Source: Candidatus Thalassarchaeum sp. (lineage in GTDB: Archaea > Thermoplasmatota > Poseidoniia > Poseidoniales > Thalassarchaeaceae). From it: DNA of 54,175 nucleotides. Within the stretch, counting starts at the first letter, position 1. The number at the start of each line of letters is the position of its first letter. The position numbers were made by a program, and so were the translations under genes. Below, piece by piece: positions 38,480 to 47,095 of the stretch. The stretch is from positions 1 to 54,175 of the forward strand of contig JASMMD010000005.1 of NCBI GenBank assembly GCA_030748335.1. Direction: 5' to 3'. The notes beneath the pieces were generated by a model that worked only from the letters and a program-made list of their open reading frames with translations, was not told the DNA's origin and did no database searches.

Positions 38480-39472
38480 ATGTCTTGTCGCGGCACGGCT
38501 CATACGACGCTCGTCGCAGTGCTGCTTACAGCTCTCGTATGCAGTCACCCGGTGGCAGCCCAAGAGCAGTCGGAAACTATCGATCTGATTCTGATTTCCT
38601 CGCACCAGCACGATTCGCAAGCCTTCACCCAAGGGCTTGAGATGCACGACGGCTCGCTCTACGAGAGCACCGGGTTGTACGGCCACTCCAGCCTCAGGGA
38701 GGTGGACCCCACGACCGGGGAGGTGGTCCGACAGGTCAATCTCGACGAGTCGCTTTTCGCAGAAGGAATCACCGTCGTAGGAGAGACCCTCGTTATGCTA
38801 ACTTGGAGGGAAGGGTTGGCGCTGGTTTTCGACATCGAGTCCCTCGACGTTGTCGCAAACCACACCTATGCAGGTGAGGGCTGGGGACTGTGCTACGACG
38901 GCACCCACTTGGTGATGTCCAACGGGACCTCGGAGCTGGCATTCAGAGACCCCGACGACTTCTCCGTGGTTTCGACCCTACAGGTTACCGACCAACTCGG
39001 CGAGGTGAGTCTGCTGAACGAGCTTGAGTGCGTTGGGGACAGGGTGTATGCGAACGTCTGGGGTAGTGACTCAATTATCGCCATAGACAAGGCCACTGGT
39101 GAGGTGAATCTGACCATCGACGCCTCGATACTCGCAGAGAACGAGTCAAACGAGTACAACGACGTGATGAATGGAATCGCCTATGTCCCGGAGCAGGATG
39201 CCTTCCTAGTCACGGGCAAGAACTGGACCTCCATGCACCTCGTGTCTTTCGGAGTCACTCAGGCCCCTCAAGAGGAGACCCCGGAATCAATCCCCCTTTC
39301 CATCCTGAAGACGATTTGGCCCGTACTGCTGATTGCCGTACTGGTAGTATTCCTGAGTTCGATGCGCCTTCTGAGCGCGATTATGCAGTTCCTGATGATA
39401 TTGCTGTTCAAGCGGCAGGCTGAACAGCCGCCGCTGCCCAGCGAGGGGGAGCAAGAGGCGGGTGATGGGTAG
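38480..39472 (+). CDS. Glutaminyl-peptide cyclotransferase (plant/bacterial type), membrane-anchored
   Basis: The enzyme converts N-terminal Gln of proteins to pyroglutamate. The family signature is FTQGLEMHDGSLYESTGLYG followed by HSSLREVDPTTGEVV; LNELECVGDRVYANVWGSD and NEYNDVMNGIAYVPEQDAFL are further beta-propeller blocks with the conserved Glu and Asn-Gly. A signal peptide (TLVAVLLTALVCSHPVAAQ) precedes the propeller and a C-terminal helix (IWPVLLIAVLVVFLSSMRLL) anchors it, so it acts outside the cell. ATG 38480 fits the TATA box and gives the cleaner signal peptide; ATG 38462 is possible. The stop overlaps the next GTG by one base. A role in protecting secreted proteins from aminopeptidases is inference. 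Confidence 0.9.
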   Translation: MSCRGTAHTTLVAVLLTALVCSHPVAAQEQSETIDLILISSHQHDSQAFTQGLEMHDGSLYESTGLYGHSSLREVDPTTGEVVRQVNLDESLFAEGITVVGETLVMLTWREGLALVFDIESLDVVANHTYAGEGWGLCYDGTHLVMSNGTSELAFRDPDDFSVVSTLQVTDQLGEVSLLNELECVGDRVYANVWGSDSIIAIDKATGEVNLTIDASILAENESNEYNDVMNGIAYVPEQDAFLVTGKNWTSMHLVSFGVTQAPQEETPESIPLSILKTIWPVLLIAVLVVFLSSMRLLSAIMQFLMILLFKRQAEQPPLPSEGEQEAGDG

Positions 39473-40221
39473 TGAGCGAGGCGGACGGCGACGAGTTCGA
39501 CAATCACAGTGCGATGGAACTGTGGCTTCATGACCTCTCCGTTGACTCAGCCACGAGAGTGGCTGGCGCACTGATGATTTTCGTCGGCAGCCTTCTGGGG
39601 GTCCTTCTTGGGATAGCCCTCATCTCGACCAATGTTGGCGAGATCCTCGCAGGGCAGTTGGATGGATCGGACGGCGTTGCGGATGTCGATGGGATTGTCA
39701 GCACGGCTCTGGAGGACGGCACCACGGGAGGCGAGCCCGCAGAGGGAGTAAGGGTGAGCATACTCGATTCTGACGAGCTTGAGATCGGTCACGACTTCAC
39801 CAATTCGGGAGGCCGCTTCTCGATAGACGATGTCCCCAGACGCTCGTCCACGCTGCTGGTCGAGCATCCTGGAAACCGAACCGTCAGAATCACTCTAGTT
39901 CCTGGGGACTACGCCCAAATCCCAGTCACCCTGACTCCCGGTGATGGAATCGATGAGTACGACATGTCGGGCGAGAGTCACCTCGGAGAGTCCGTGTTAA
40001 TTGGCTCCACCATAGCGGCCCTGACTCTGCTGGCTGGGTTGGCTGGCATGGTGGGAGGACTTGAGTCATATCGGGGCGACCGCTACCGGCGAACATGGTG
40101 GCTGTCGTTCTTCGGATTGTGGAGCCGCGGCATGCTGTTCATTGGTCCCATGTTCATATTGCTGGGGATGGGGATGACTCATCTGACCAGAGACCAATTC
40201 ACCGACTACACAGAGGATTAG
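39472..40221 (+). CDS. Membrane protein with carboxypeptidase-regulatory-like beta domain
   Basis: Function unknown. The 249-residue protein has a first membrane helix (ALMIFVGSLLGVLLGIALIS), then an extracytoplasmic domain of about 110 residues resembling a carboxypeptidase-regulatory beta-sandwich (GVRVSILDSDELEIGHDFTN, SGGRFSIDDVP, LVEHPGNRTVRITL). Two more helices follow (SVLIGSTIAALTLLAGLAGM and MLFIGPMFILLGMGM). The GTG start overlaps the preceding stop (TAGTG), so it is coupled to the cyclotransferase. It could help present or anchor that enzyme. Confidence 0.8.
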   Translation: MSEADGDEFDNHSAMELWLHDLSVDSATRVAGALMIFVGSLLGVLLGIALISTNVGEILAGQLDGSDGVADVDGIVSTALEDGTTGGEPAEGVRVSILDSDELEIGHDFTNSGGRFSIDDVPRRSSTLLVEHPGNRTVRITLVPGDYAQIPVTLTPGDGIDEYDMSGESHLGESVLIGSTIAALTLLAGLAGMVGGLESYRGDRYRRTWWLSFFGLWSRGMLFIGPMFILLGMGMTHLTRDQFTDYTED

Positions 40222-40234
40222 ACGAGGTTTACCC

Positions 40235-41575
40235 GTGTATCTGATTACCGTCGAAGGAGGTGATGGGAGTGGCAAAGGCCTCGCCACCAAAGTCATCTCG
40301 AAAGTTCTTGAGAAGGAGTTCTCGTTCACCTCCGTCGAGATTACGGGCGAGCCACGTAGGGAGCATCCGCTCGGACGGCTCGCCATAGAGTCGGTCCGTA
40401 AGCGCACCATGACTCCCGAGCAGGAGGCCGGGCTATTCGCCGCCGACAGGGTGGACCACTCTCATGGCTGGATACTACCACTTCTGGAGGAGGGCAGGGC
40501 AGTGGTAAGCGAGAGAAACATCCACTCCTCATTGGTCTACCAAGGAATAGTTGGGGGACTGGGTGTCGAGAGGGTCGCGCACATGAACTCGGCCGCCCTA
40601 GTTCCTGACCTCTGCGTCTGGGTGGACTGCGACCCCGAGGTGGCGTTGAGGAGAATCAAGGGAGGCACCCTCAGGGCGCTGACCGAGAAGGAGGAGTACT
40701 TCGAGACCTCCGAATTGCAACTGAGGATTAGGGAGGGCTACACATCGCTACTGTCGGGTGAAGAGGAGATGCCGACGCCATTCGACATGGGCGCAGTGAT
40801 TGGACCTATCCTGAACGAAGGAACGGAAAGGGAGTTCCGACGCGAACTGACCCGCAGAATCAGGAAGTTCGTACACTCGAAGCCCGAGCCGCTGAATGTG
40901 GGGACCGAAGTCGTGGAAAGACACTTCCTGCGAAGGCTGATGAGGGCCTCGAAGGGGCAGACCACGCTATCCGGGATCGGGGTGAGTCCCGCCAGCGAGG
41001 ACTCAGGCTGGCTCGATGGCTCGGCACCATGGCGAATACTCAAGGACGCACAATCCGAGCATGAGGTAGCGCTGGAGAGTGTGGGTGAAAAATTGAGAGT
41101 CGATGTCCCCCTTAACATCCTATCACACTCCATGTCTTCGATATGTGGAACCCTGTCCCTGCTGCCATCAGCCGACGTCTCCGAGCTTCGCCAGGCCCTA
41201 GGCCCAGTGAGGGCCGTGTCGGAGCGTCACACCCAGAGAATAGTCAAGTTCCTCCACGAGCACACCGATTGGGTGCACAAGCACAAGGCCCTCGTCGGAG
41301 GTGATGCCCCGAGGTCTCAATTGAAGCAGGACTATCGCGCACTGGGAATGACCATCCTAGCCATCTGGCCGCTTAGGGAATCCATAAGACGTTGGATTTC
41401 GGAAAACCCGGAGACCCATCTCAGGTTCGCGATGGGCCAGATCGTCAGGTCCGGCGAGCACCCTTCGGCAGTCAGAGACACTCTGGAGAGAATCGCGTTG
41501 TTGGGCTCAGGCAATGTTGACTCCCCACTCCCCGCAGGAGCCAGCGGTCTGGTTTCATGGTGGCAGGGCAAGTAG
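40235..41575 (+). CDS. tmk: Thymidylate kinase with unknown C-terminal domain
   Basis: Residues 1-215 are a dTMP kinase: P-loop EGGDGSGKGLATKVI, ITGEPRREHPLGRLAI, LFAADRVDHSHGWILPLLEE, SSLVYQGIVGGLGVE and a LID region (TLRALTEKEEYFETSELQ, then LRIREGY). The usual DR(Y/H) motif reads SERN, with Glu93 for Asp, as a divergence in the catalytic base region. Residues from about 215 to 446 form an added helical domain with no family I recognise (RVDVPLNILSHSMSSICGTL; GPVRAVSERHTQRIVKFLHE; AMGQIVRSGEHPSAVRD). Typical Tmk is 195-215 residues, so this is a fusion. The GTG start has GAGGT upstream. The stop is 3 nt from the convergent gene. Confidence 0.85.
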   Translation: MYLITVEGGDGSGKGLATKVISKVLEKEFSFTSVEITGEPRREHPLGRLAIESVRKRTMTPEQEAGLFAADRVDHSHGWILPLLEEGRAVVSERNIHSSLVYQGIVGGLGVERVAHMNSAALVPDLCVWVDCDPEVALRRIKGGTLRALTEKEEYFETSELQLRIREGYTSLLSGEEEMPTPFDMGAVIGPILNEGTEREFRRELTRRIRKFVHSKPEPLNVGTEVVERHFLRRLMRASKGQTTLSGIGVSPASEDSGWLDGSAPWRILKDAQSEHEVALESVGEKLRVDVPLNILSHSMSSICGTLSLLPSADVSELRQALGPVRAVSERHTQRIVKFLHEHTDWVHKHKALVGGDAPRSQLKQDYRALGMTILAIWPLRESIRRWISENPETHLRFAMGQIVRSGEHPSAVRDTLERIALLGSGNVDSPLPAGASGLVSWWQGK

Positions 41576-41578
41576 AAC

Positions 41579-42328
41579 TCACTTTAGCGTAAGCCTCGCG
41601 TCTGCTGGCAGCAGGACTGAGGAAGGATCGTCCCCGAAGTACTTCGTCCTAGCACACAAGGCTGAGCAGAACCACCATCCTACCACCGTACCCGCCGCGA
41701 TTCCAGTCAAAATCCTCAGTGGATTATTCGACTCGTAGTCAGTCAGCATCTGGGTGAAACCGTCTACTGCCATCGGTCCGAGTCCGACGCCGATTACGAC
41801 AAGCATTGCGAACATCCTCCTGTCGGCTAGGTAAATCGACTCGAGGGAGTGGTCCGGAAAGACCGAGAGGAAACTGTCGCGAATGGTCCATCGGTTCAGC
41901 CCGCGCCAACCGAAAAGCAACGCCCCTGCGAACAGTCCGAAGAAAATCCCGATGTCTCTGGTGCATACCGGCATCTGGTTACCGTTGATCTCCCAGGACC
42001 TCTCATGCTTCTGATGGCAGTTCAGGTCTCCGAAGCCGTAGACGAATGCCCAGACAGGATTGAGTTCGGTCCAGACGAAAGTGCCTCCGTGAGCCGATTG
42101 GTCGTGACCGACGGGAGAATCCTCACCGTGGTCATGGTTGCCCCAGCTGCCTTCGGTTGCGTAGTCCATGGCGTTGGCCCTGCCGGACAACTCCGGGACG
42201 CTGCCCTCCGGCATCATCGCTGGGGCGATGAAGGACAGCAGCAGGTACCCTCCGGCAATTGCTGCCACCGTCTTGCATACGCTGACCTCCCTACTCCTGT
42301 CATCCAGCCCATTCGCAAGAGAAGCCAC
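41579..42328 (-). CDS. DUF2085 membrane protein
   Basis: This 249-residue protein matches DUF2085: DLNCHQKHERSWEINGNQMP, then VCTRDIGIFFGLFAGALLFG, and later GPMAVDGFTQMLTDYESNNP, then LRILTGIAAGTVVG. The conserved Cys-His pair and PVC are seen, but the usual CARCTG reads CTRDIG. An N-terminal helix (VAAIAGGYLLLSFIAPAMM) is followed by a His/Asp-rich exported loop (GNHDHGEDSPVGHDQSAHGG), which looks metal-binding. No function is established for the family. The start is GTG; a minus-strand TATATTAA-type box (TATAGTTAA, 42354-42362) lies 30 nt upstream, indicating a leaderless transcript. Confidence 0.85.
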   Translation of the reverse strand: MASLANGLDDRSREVSVCKTVAAIAGGYLLLSFIAPAMMPEGSVPELSGRANAMDYATEGSWGNHDHGEDSPVGHDQSAHGGTFVWTELNPVWAFVYGFGDLNCHQKHERSWEINGNQMPVCTRDIGIFFGLFAGALLFGWRGLNRWTIRDSFLSVFPDHSLESIYLADRRMFAMLVVIGVGLGPMAVDGFTQMLTDYESNNPLRILTGIAAGTVVGWWFCSALCARTKYFGDDPSSVLLPADARLTLK

Positions 42329-42353
42329 GCCAGTTGCAGATGTTGCATGCTGA

Positions 42354-42362
42354 TTAACTATA
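42354..42362 (-). promoter_or_regulatory. TATA-like box for the DUF2085 gene
   Basis: Minus-strand TATAGTTAA is centred about 30 nt before the GTG start, with no ribosome-binding site in between. Confidence 0.45.
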
Positions 42363-42421
42363 CCACATGGCCCGTTTCAACCCCTTCGCACCCTCTTTAG
42401 CCCGCACTCGCTGCGCCCATC

Positions 42422-43204
42422 ATGGGCGACCTGAACTACCGTGATGCCGCATGGCTCGGCATCGTGGTCGGCTCCATGGTCGCTGTGATGGCGACGTTCA
42501 TCGCTATCTTCCTCAGTGGGCTGGACGACCCCGAGGTGGCCGGTTCCTTGCGCTCCGGCATCGTGGCCGGGCTTGCGGCAGTCGTCGTCGTCACTACCTT
42601 CGCGTACTACAGACTGCGAGAGACGTCCCGATCCGGCAGAGATCTCGGTGCAATCAGAGAGGAAGAGGTCAAGAGAGTGAGGGCAATACTTGCTCAGATA
42701 GGAGAAAGAGATTCAGTTTGGGCCACTCAGTCTTGGTTGGTTGAGGAGAAGGTTAGGAGGGACAGAGGAGTCTTGGTGGTTGATCTGCACGGGCTCGATG
42801 CAGCCTCCGCGGCCGCTCTAGCCGACAAACTGCTTGAGCGCAGGTCGGATTTAGGTCGACTGAAGCTGATGACGGGCAGAGGGGATGACACTCGTCCCGG
42901 GTCGGCGGACCCCGGCATCCGACCCGCCGTGCTGCAGCGGCTGAAGGTGGGTGCTACCAATGCCGAGTGGCAAGTCATACAGAAGTCGAGCTCGATCACC
43001 CTCAGGCCAATGGGCAGGGCGCCCACCCCTAGGCAGTGGCTAGGACGATTCGTGGTTTTCGTTGTCCCGATGACAGGCTCCATGACACTCGCCTTCAGGG
43101 ATTTGGCAGGTCCAGGGATGGGAGAGCAGGGGATGACCTTCGGGGCAGCCGCCGGATTACTGATGACCGCGCTCCTGTCTGGTTACAGGGATCGCTCGGC
43201 CTAG
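42422..43204 (+). CDS. Membrane-anchored Smr-domain protein
   Basis: Two N-terminal helices (AAWLGIVVGSMVAVMATFIA and GIVAGLAAVVVVTTFAYYRL) are followed by a cytosolic charged helix and a Smr domain: GVLVVDLHGLDAASAAALAD, then LKLMTGRGDDTRPGSAD and IRPAVLQRL. DLHG and a TGRG-like block are the family motifs of this nicking endonuclease/RNase fold. Two C-terminal hydrophobic segments follow (WLGRFVVFVVPMTGSMTLAF; MTFGAAAGLLMTALLSG). A Smr domain flanked by membrane helices is unusual. No ribosome-binding site precedes the ATG. The stop shares CTAG with sufD. Confidence 0.82.
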   Translation: MGDLNYRDAAWLGIVVGSMVAVMATFIAIFLSGLDDPEVAGSLRSGIVAGLAAVVVVTTFAYYRLRETSRSGRDLGAIREEEVKRVRAILAQIGERDSVWATQSWLVEEKVRRDRGVLVVDLHGLDAASAAALADKLLERRSDLGRLKLMTGRGDDTRPGSADPGIRPAVLQRLKVGATNAEWQVIQKSSSITLRPMGRAPTPRQWLGRFVVFVVPMTGSMTLAFRDLAGPGMGEQGMTFGAAAGLLMTALLSGYRDRSA

Positions 43205-44304
43205 GGGCCAGATTCTCTCAATTCGGAGGTCAGGAGCCGGACCAACCAATCATGCAGGGACTCGCTACCCATCTCCGAGAGTGTCGAGTTGAGGAACGCC
43301 GCGACGAGGGCCCCTCTGGCCTCAGACGGATCGAAGCCCCGGGATTCCAAGTAGAATACTTGGTCCTCGTCAATCGGACCATTGGCAGTCCCGTGTCCGC
43401 AACCGATGACTTCGTGCTCAAGGACCTCGAGCTCGGGAATCGAGTCCGCTTCCGCGTCTTCGGACAGAAGCAGGTTGTGGAACAGCTGTGAGGCATCTGC
43501 CCCGGTCGAACCGTCGGCTATTCTCAGCATACCAGTCCCGACGGTCCTGCTGTCGCCATCGCAAGCAGAGTGCCAAGACAGGCGACTGAAGGTCTCCGGG
43601 GCATCGTGGTGGATTTCCACATGATGGTCGAGGTGCATTGAGCCGGCCGAGAGGATTGAGCCTAGGACCCTCAGGTTCCCACCGGTCTCAGCCATCCTGT
43701 AGCGAAGGTCCGCCTTGGTCCTATCCGACCCCGACGACACCGTGCCAGCCCTTACCTGCGCATCTCTCCCCACGTTGATTGAATCCACTCTCAATAGAGT
43801 TCCTCTGTCCAGCAGCCCGACCACGACGTCGTTTAGAGAGCCGCCATCTCCGACGCCCCCCGTCCTGAGCATCCCGAACCACTCGCCCGAGCCCCTGACT
43901 CTCGTCACCAGCTCCAATTCAGAGAGCCTGCCCACATCGAGGCAGAGGTGCAGCACGGAAGCTGAATCGCCGACATCGACGTCGAGGATGACTGGATGCT
44001 CAGAGGAGAATCCCGGCTCTACCCTCAGGGTCCAGCTCGAGCCGGCCGCCACCGCCCTGAGGAAGCTGCCAGTCAATGCGTCTGACCCGGGCATAATCGC
44101 ATTGGACATGACCCCCTGCTCGATGCTAATCCCATTAGGTGCGGGGCCACCGTCGAAACCAATCAGCCCGATTACGGGTGAACCCATCTCGGGTATTCCT
44201 GAGACGTCCCCAGTGGGATGGACCCTGCGCCACGGGGTGTAGCGCCAGAGGTGACTGGACCTGTCTGGCTCATCCAATGATAGGTACTGCGTGGCAGGGT
44301 CCAT
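43201..44304 (-). CDS. sufD: Fe-S cluster assembly protein SufD
   Basis: SufD partners SufB and SufC in the SufBC2D scaffold. The 367-residue protein ends with the family's C-terminal block: FHNLLLSEDAEADSIPELEV, then LEHEVIGCGHGTANGPIDED and QVFYLESRGFDPSEARGALV. It opens with LWRYTPWRRVHP, the usual WxxTxxxxxxP start. The beta-helix core between is divergent. GAGGTG precedes the ATG. It lies 9 nt after sufB. Confidence 0.92.
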   Translation of the reverse strand: MDPATQYLSLDEPDRSSHLWRYTPWRRVHPTGDVSGIPEMGSPVIGLIGFDGGPAPNGISIEQGVMSNAIMPGSDALTGSFLRAVAAGSSWTLRVEPGFSSEHPVILDVDVGDSASVLHLCLDVGRLSELELVTRVRGSGEWFGMLRTGGVGDGGSLNDVVVGLLDRGTLLRVDSINVGRDAQVRAGTVSSGSDRTKADLRYRMAETGGNLRVLGSILSAGSMHLDHHVEIHHDAPETFSRLSWHSACDGDSRTVGTGMLRIADGSTGADASQLFHNLLLSEDAEADSIPELEVLEHEVIGCGHGTANGPIDEDQVFYLESRGFDPSEARGALVAAFLNSTLSEMGSESLHDWLVRLLTSELRESGP

Positions 44305-44313
44305 GATGCCACC

Positions 44314-45726
44314 TCAGCCGATGCTGCCTTCCATCTCCAGCGCCATCAGCTGGTTTAGTTCGACGGCGTACTCCATAGGCAACTCGCGCGTGAACGGCTC
44401 AAAGAATCCGTTCACAATCATGGCTAGTGCCTCCTCCTCTGAATGCCCCCGACTCATCAGGTAGAACAGTTGGTTGTCGCTGACCTTGGAGACGCTGGCC
44501 TCGTGCTCGCAACGCGCGGTAGGATTCGCCACCTCCATGGTGGGGTAGGTGTCCGAGCGACTGCCCTCGTCGAGGATGAGGGCGTCGCACACGACGTTGA
44601 GCTTGCAGTTCTCCGCCTTCGGGGACACCTTGACTAGACCCCGGTATGAGCCCCTGCCGCCGTTCTTGCTGATGCTCTTGGAAAGAATTTTGCTGGTGGT
44701 GTTCGAGGCGAGGTGATGGATCTTTGCACCAGCGTCCTGATGCTGCCCCTCGCCCGAATAGGCCACTGAGATGACCTCGGCGTGAGAACCCTCTCCCTTG
44801 AGGATGACAGAGGGGTACTTCATCGTCAGCTTACTGCCGATGTTACCGTCTACCCATTCTATCTTGGAGTTCTCATGGGCGATCCCCCTCTTGGTTACTA
44901 GATTGTACACGTTGGCACTCCAATTCTGCACGGTGGAGTAGCGGATGTGAGCCCCGGGTAGGGCGATGAGTTCGACCACTGCAGAGTGTAGGGAATCGGT
45001 AGAGTAGGTGGGGGCGGTGCAACCCTCGACATAGTGGATGCTGCTGCCCTCGTCGGCGATGATCAGCGTACGCTCGAACTGCCCCATGTTCTTGGCGTTG
45101 ATGCGGAAATAGGCCTGCACCGGCATCTCCACGTGCACCCCCTTTGGCACGTAGATGAACGAGCCACCCGACCAGACCGCGGTGTTGAGCGCGGCGAATT
45201 TGTTGTCAGTCAGTGGGACCACGGAGCAGAACCACTCTTTGACTATCTCGGGGTGCTCGCGAAGTCCGCTGTCCATGTCAAGGAAGATGACGCCCTGCTT
45301 CTCCAGATCCTCGCGTATGCTGTGGTAGACAGCCTCGGACTCGTACTGTGCGGTAACTCCTGATAGCCACTTCTGCTCCGCCTCGGGTATGCCCAGTCTG
45401 TCGAATGTGTTGCGGATGTCGTCGGGGACTTCGTCCCAGTCCTTCTCGGTGGCCTTAGACGAGCGCAGGTAGTAGCATATGCTGTCGAAGTCTATCTCAT
45501 GCAGCATCGGGGTGTTACCCCAGGTCGGCATGGGGCGCTCGATGAAGTGCCTGTACGCCTTGATGCGGATGTCGGTCATCCACTCGGGCTCACCCTTGAG
45601 TGCAGAGATCTCCCGCACCACTTCCTCGGACAGTCCGAAATCAAATCTGATTGTGGAGTTCTCAGGGTCATGCCAGCCGGACTTGTAGTCGCCGACAGCC
45701 TCCATGGCGTCTTGGTTGGCAGGCAT
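44314..45726 (-). CDS. sufB: Fe-S cluster assembly protein SufB
   Basis: SufB is the scaffold on which Fe-S clusters form. The 470-residue protein is highly conserved: [97 protein letters not shown] and [20 protein letters not shown], then SRGHSEEEA. The sufC stop overlaps its ATG by one base (TGATG), showing the order sufC-sufB-sufD in one operon. Confidence 0.97.
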   Translation of the reverse strand: MPANQDAMEAVGDYKSGWHDPENSTIRFDFGLSEEVVREISALKGEPEWMTDIRIKAYRHFIERPMPTWGNTPMLHEIDFDSICYYLRSSKATEKDWDEVPDDIRNTFDRLGIPEAEQKWLSGVTAQYESEAVYHSIREDLEKQGVIFLDMDSGLREHPEIVKEWFCSVVPLTDNKFAALNTAVWSGGSFIYVPKGVHVEMPVQAYFRINAKNMGQFERTLIIADEGSSIHYVEGCTAPTYSTDSLHSAVVELIALPGAHIRYSTVQNWSANVYNLVTKRGIAHENSKIEWVDGNIGSKLTMKYPSVILKGEGSHAEVISVAYSGEGQHQDAGAKIHHLASNTTSKILSKSISKNGGRGSYRGLVKVSPKAENCKLNVVCDALILDEGSRSDTYPTMEVANPTARCEHEASVSKVSDNQLFYLMSRGHSEEEALAMIVNGFFEPFTRELPMEYAVELNQLMALEMEGSIG

Positions 45727-46514
45727 CAGGCAACGCCCTCCGCCTCGCCCCTCTCCTCAATCCAGTCGTAGCCGTTGTTCTCCAACTCTGTGGCCAGCTC
45801 GGGACCCCCTGATGCGACAATCCTCCCATCGATCAGGACATGCACTTTGTCAGGCTTGACGTGCTCCAGTATGCGTGAGTAGTGAGTAATAATCAGCGCG
45901 GCCGACTCGCCCCCCCTAATCGCTGCGTTGACACCTGCTGCCACCGTCTTGATTCCGTCTATGTCGAGGCCGCTGTCGGTCTCGTCCAATATGGCCAGTC
46001 GAGGCTTCAGCAGCAGCATCTGAAGTATCTCAAAACGCTTCTTCTCACCTCCGCTGAACCCGTCGTTGACGTATCTAGAGAGGAAGCTGCGGGGAATGCC
46101 GAGGGCATCCATGGCCTCGTTCAATTCGTTCCTGAAGTCCGCCCCTTTGGCGGACTCCTCCCCTCGTATGCTCGCGACAGACTTCCTGAGAAAGTTCCCC
46201 ACTTGCAGCCCCGGGACGGCCTGAGGGTACTGGAAGGACAGGAATACGCCCTCGCGTGCCCTCTCCCAGGTCTCCAACTCCAACAGATCCTCTCCCGAGA
46301 GCATGACCCGACCTGACTCGACCTCGAAATCAGGATGGCCCATGATGATATTCGCAGCGGTGGTCTTGCCGCTGCCGTTTCTCCCCATTATGGCGTGGAT
46401 TTCGCCCGGCTCTATGCTGAGGTCGATCCCTCTCAGAATCTGCTTATCCTCGATTCCAGCATGCAGATTGCTAATCTCCAGCAGGGTGCCTCCGCCGGAT
46501 TCACCATGTACCAT
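45726..46514 (-). CDS. sufC: Fe-S cluster assembly ATPase SufC
   Basis: SufC is the ABC-type ATPase of the Suf complex. Visible: Walker [22 protein letters not shown]-loop [20 protein letters not shown], signature [20 protein letters not shown], Walker [17 protein letters not shown] and the His switch [16 protein letters not shown]. Length is normal (262). It is first in the suf operon. A perfect TTTTAGG/CCTAAAA palindrome lies about 43-60 nt upstream, over the core promoter shared with the divergent Nfu gene, suggesting iron-dependent control. Confidence 0.96.
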   Translation of the reverse strand: MVHGESGGGTLLEISNLHAGIEDKQILRGIDLSIEPGEIHAIMGRNGSGKTTAANIIMGHPDFEVESGRVMLSGEDLLELETWERAREGVFLSFQYPQAVPGLQVGNFLRKSVASIRGEESAKGADFRNELNEAMDALGIPRSFLSRYVNDGFSGGEKKRFEILQMLLLKPRLAILDETDSGLDIDGIKTVAAGVNAAIRGGESAALIITHYSRILEHVKPDKVHVLIDGRIVASGGPELATELENNGYDWIEERGEAEGVA

Positions 46515-46556
46515 GGGCAGGTGTCAATTCAGACCCCTTTTGAATGTCTGCCTTGC

Positions 46557-46574
46557 TTTTAGGTCACCCTAAAA
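46557..46574. promoter_or_regulatory. Perfect TTTTAGG-N4-CCTAAAA operator between sufC and nfu
   Basis: Arms TTTTAGG (46557-46563) and CCTAAAA (46568-46574) flank TCAC. The right arm is centred about 27 nt before ATG 46598 and so overlaps the likely nfu TATA box. The left arm, read on the minus strand, gives a TATA-like CCTAAAA for sufC. The half-site TTAGG...CCTAA is the type bound by DtxR/IdeR-family metal-dependent repressors. Confidence 0.65.
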
Positions 46575-46597
46575 TCACAGTCCCTCTACGGATTCCC

Positions 46598-47095
46598 ATG
46601 GTGGATGGCGCAGACTCTACTTCTCCCGCCTCCGAAGACTTGGAGGAGGCCTACCGCGCACAGATAGCTGCGACGATGGAGAAGGAGGCGCAGAGAAGGG
46701 TGGCTGAGTCACACGACCCGGATGAGATATCACGTCTGGAGGCGCTGTCACTGGTCGAGTTGTTTGAGAACGAGAACGCTGATCTAATACCTGCGCTGAT
46801 GGCACGACTCGGTCCAGTCAGGGCGGCCTTGGACGGACACGGCGGTGCCCTCGTGGTGGCGCTAGCCACAATCGAGGAGACTAACAGCGGTCGCAGAGCA
46901 CTGTCGCTTGTCATCGATCTAGACGGTGCCTGCGTGTCTTGCGGGGCGGCGCCAGGCACCCTGAAGGGTATCCAAGACGATCTGCTGATAGACTCGGAAA
47001 TCATCGAGGTGCGCTTCAGCTCGGCGATGCTGGAGTGGTTCGACGAGCTTCAGCGAGACTTCGTCCTAAAGCACGGCGGCGTGGTATTCGTCTAG
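46598..47095 (+). CDS. Nfu-type Fe-S scaffold domain protein
   Basis: The C-terminal 95 residues match the Nfu (NifU C-terminal) domain: ALDGHGGALVVALA, a strand SLVIDLDGACVSCGAAPGTL, then KGIQDDLLIDSEIIEVRF. The CVSC pair binds the transferred 4Fe-4S cluster. The N-terminal 65 residues are charged and helical (EDLEEAYRAQIAATMEKEAQ, and HDPDEISRLEALSLVELFE), with no family recognised. ATG 46598 (165 residues) fits a leaderless transcript from the TATA within the palindrome; ATG 46544 would start upstream of that operator. It is divergent from sufCBD and likely co-regulated with it. The stop shares CTAG with maf. Confidence 0.86.
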   Translation: MVDGADSTSPASEDLEEAYRAQIAATMEKEAQRRVAESHDPDEISRLEALSLVELFENENADLIPALMARLGPVRAALDGHGGALVVALATIEETNSGRRALSLVIDLDGACVSCGAAPGTLKGIQDDLLIDSEIIEVRFSSAMLEWFDELQRDFVLKHGGVVFV

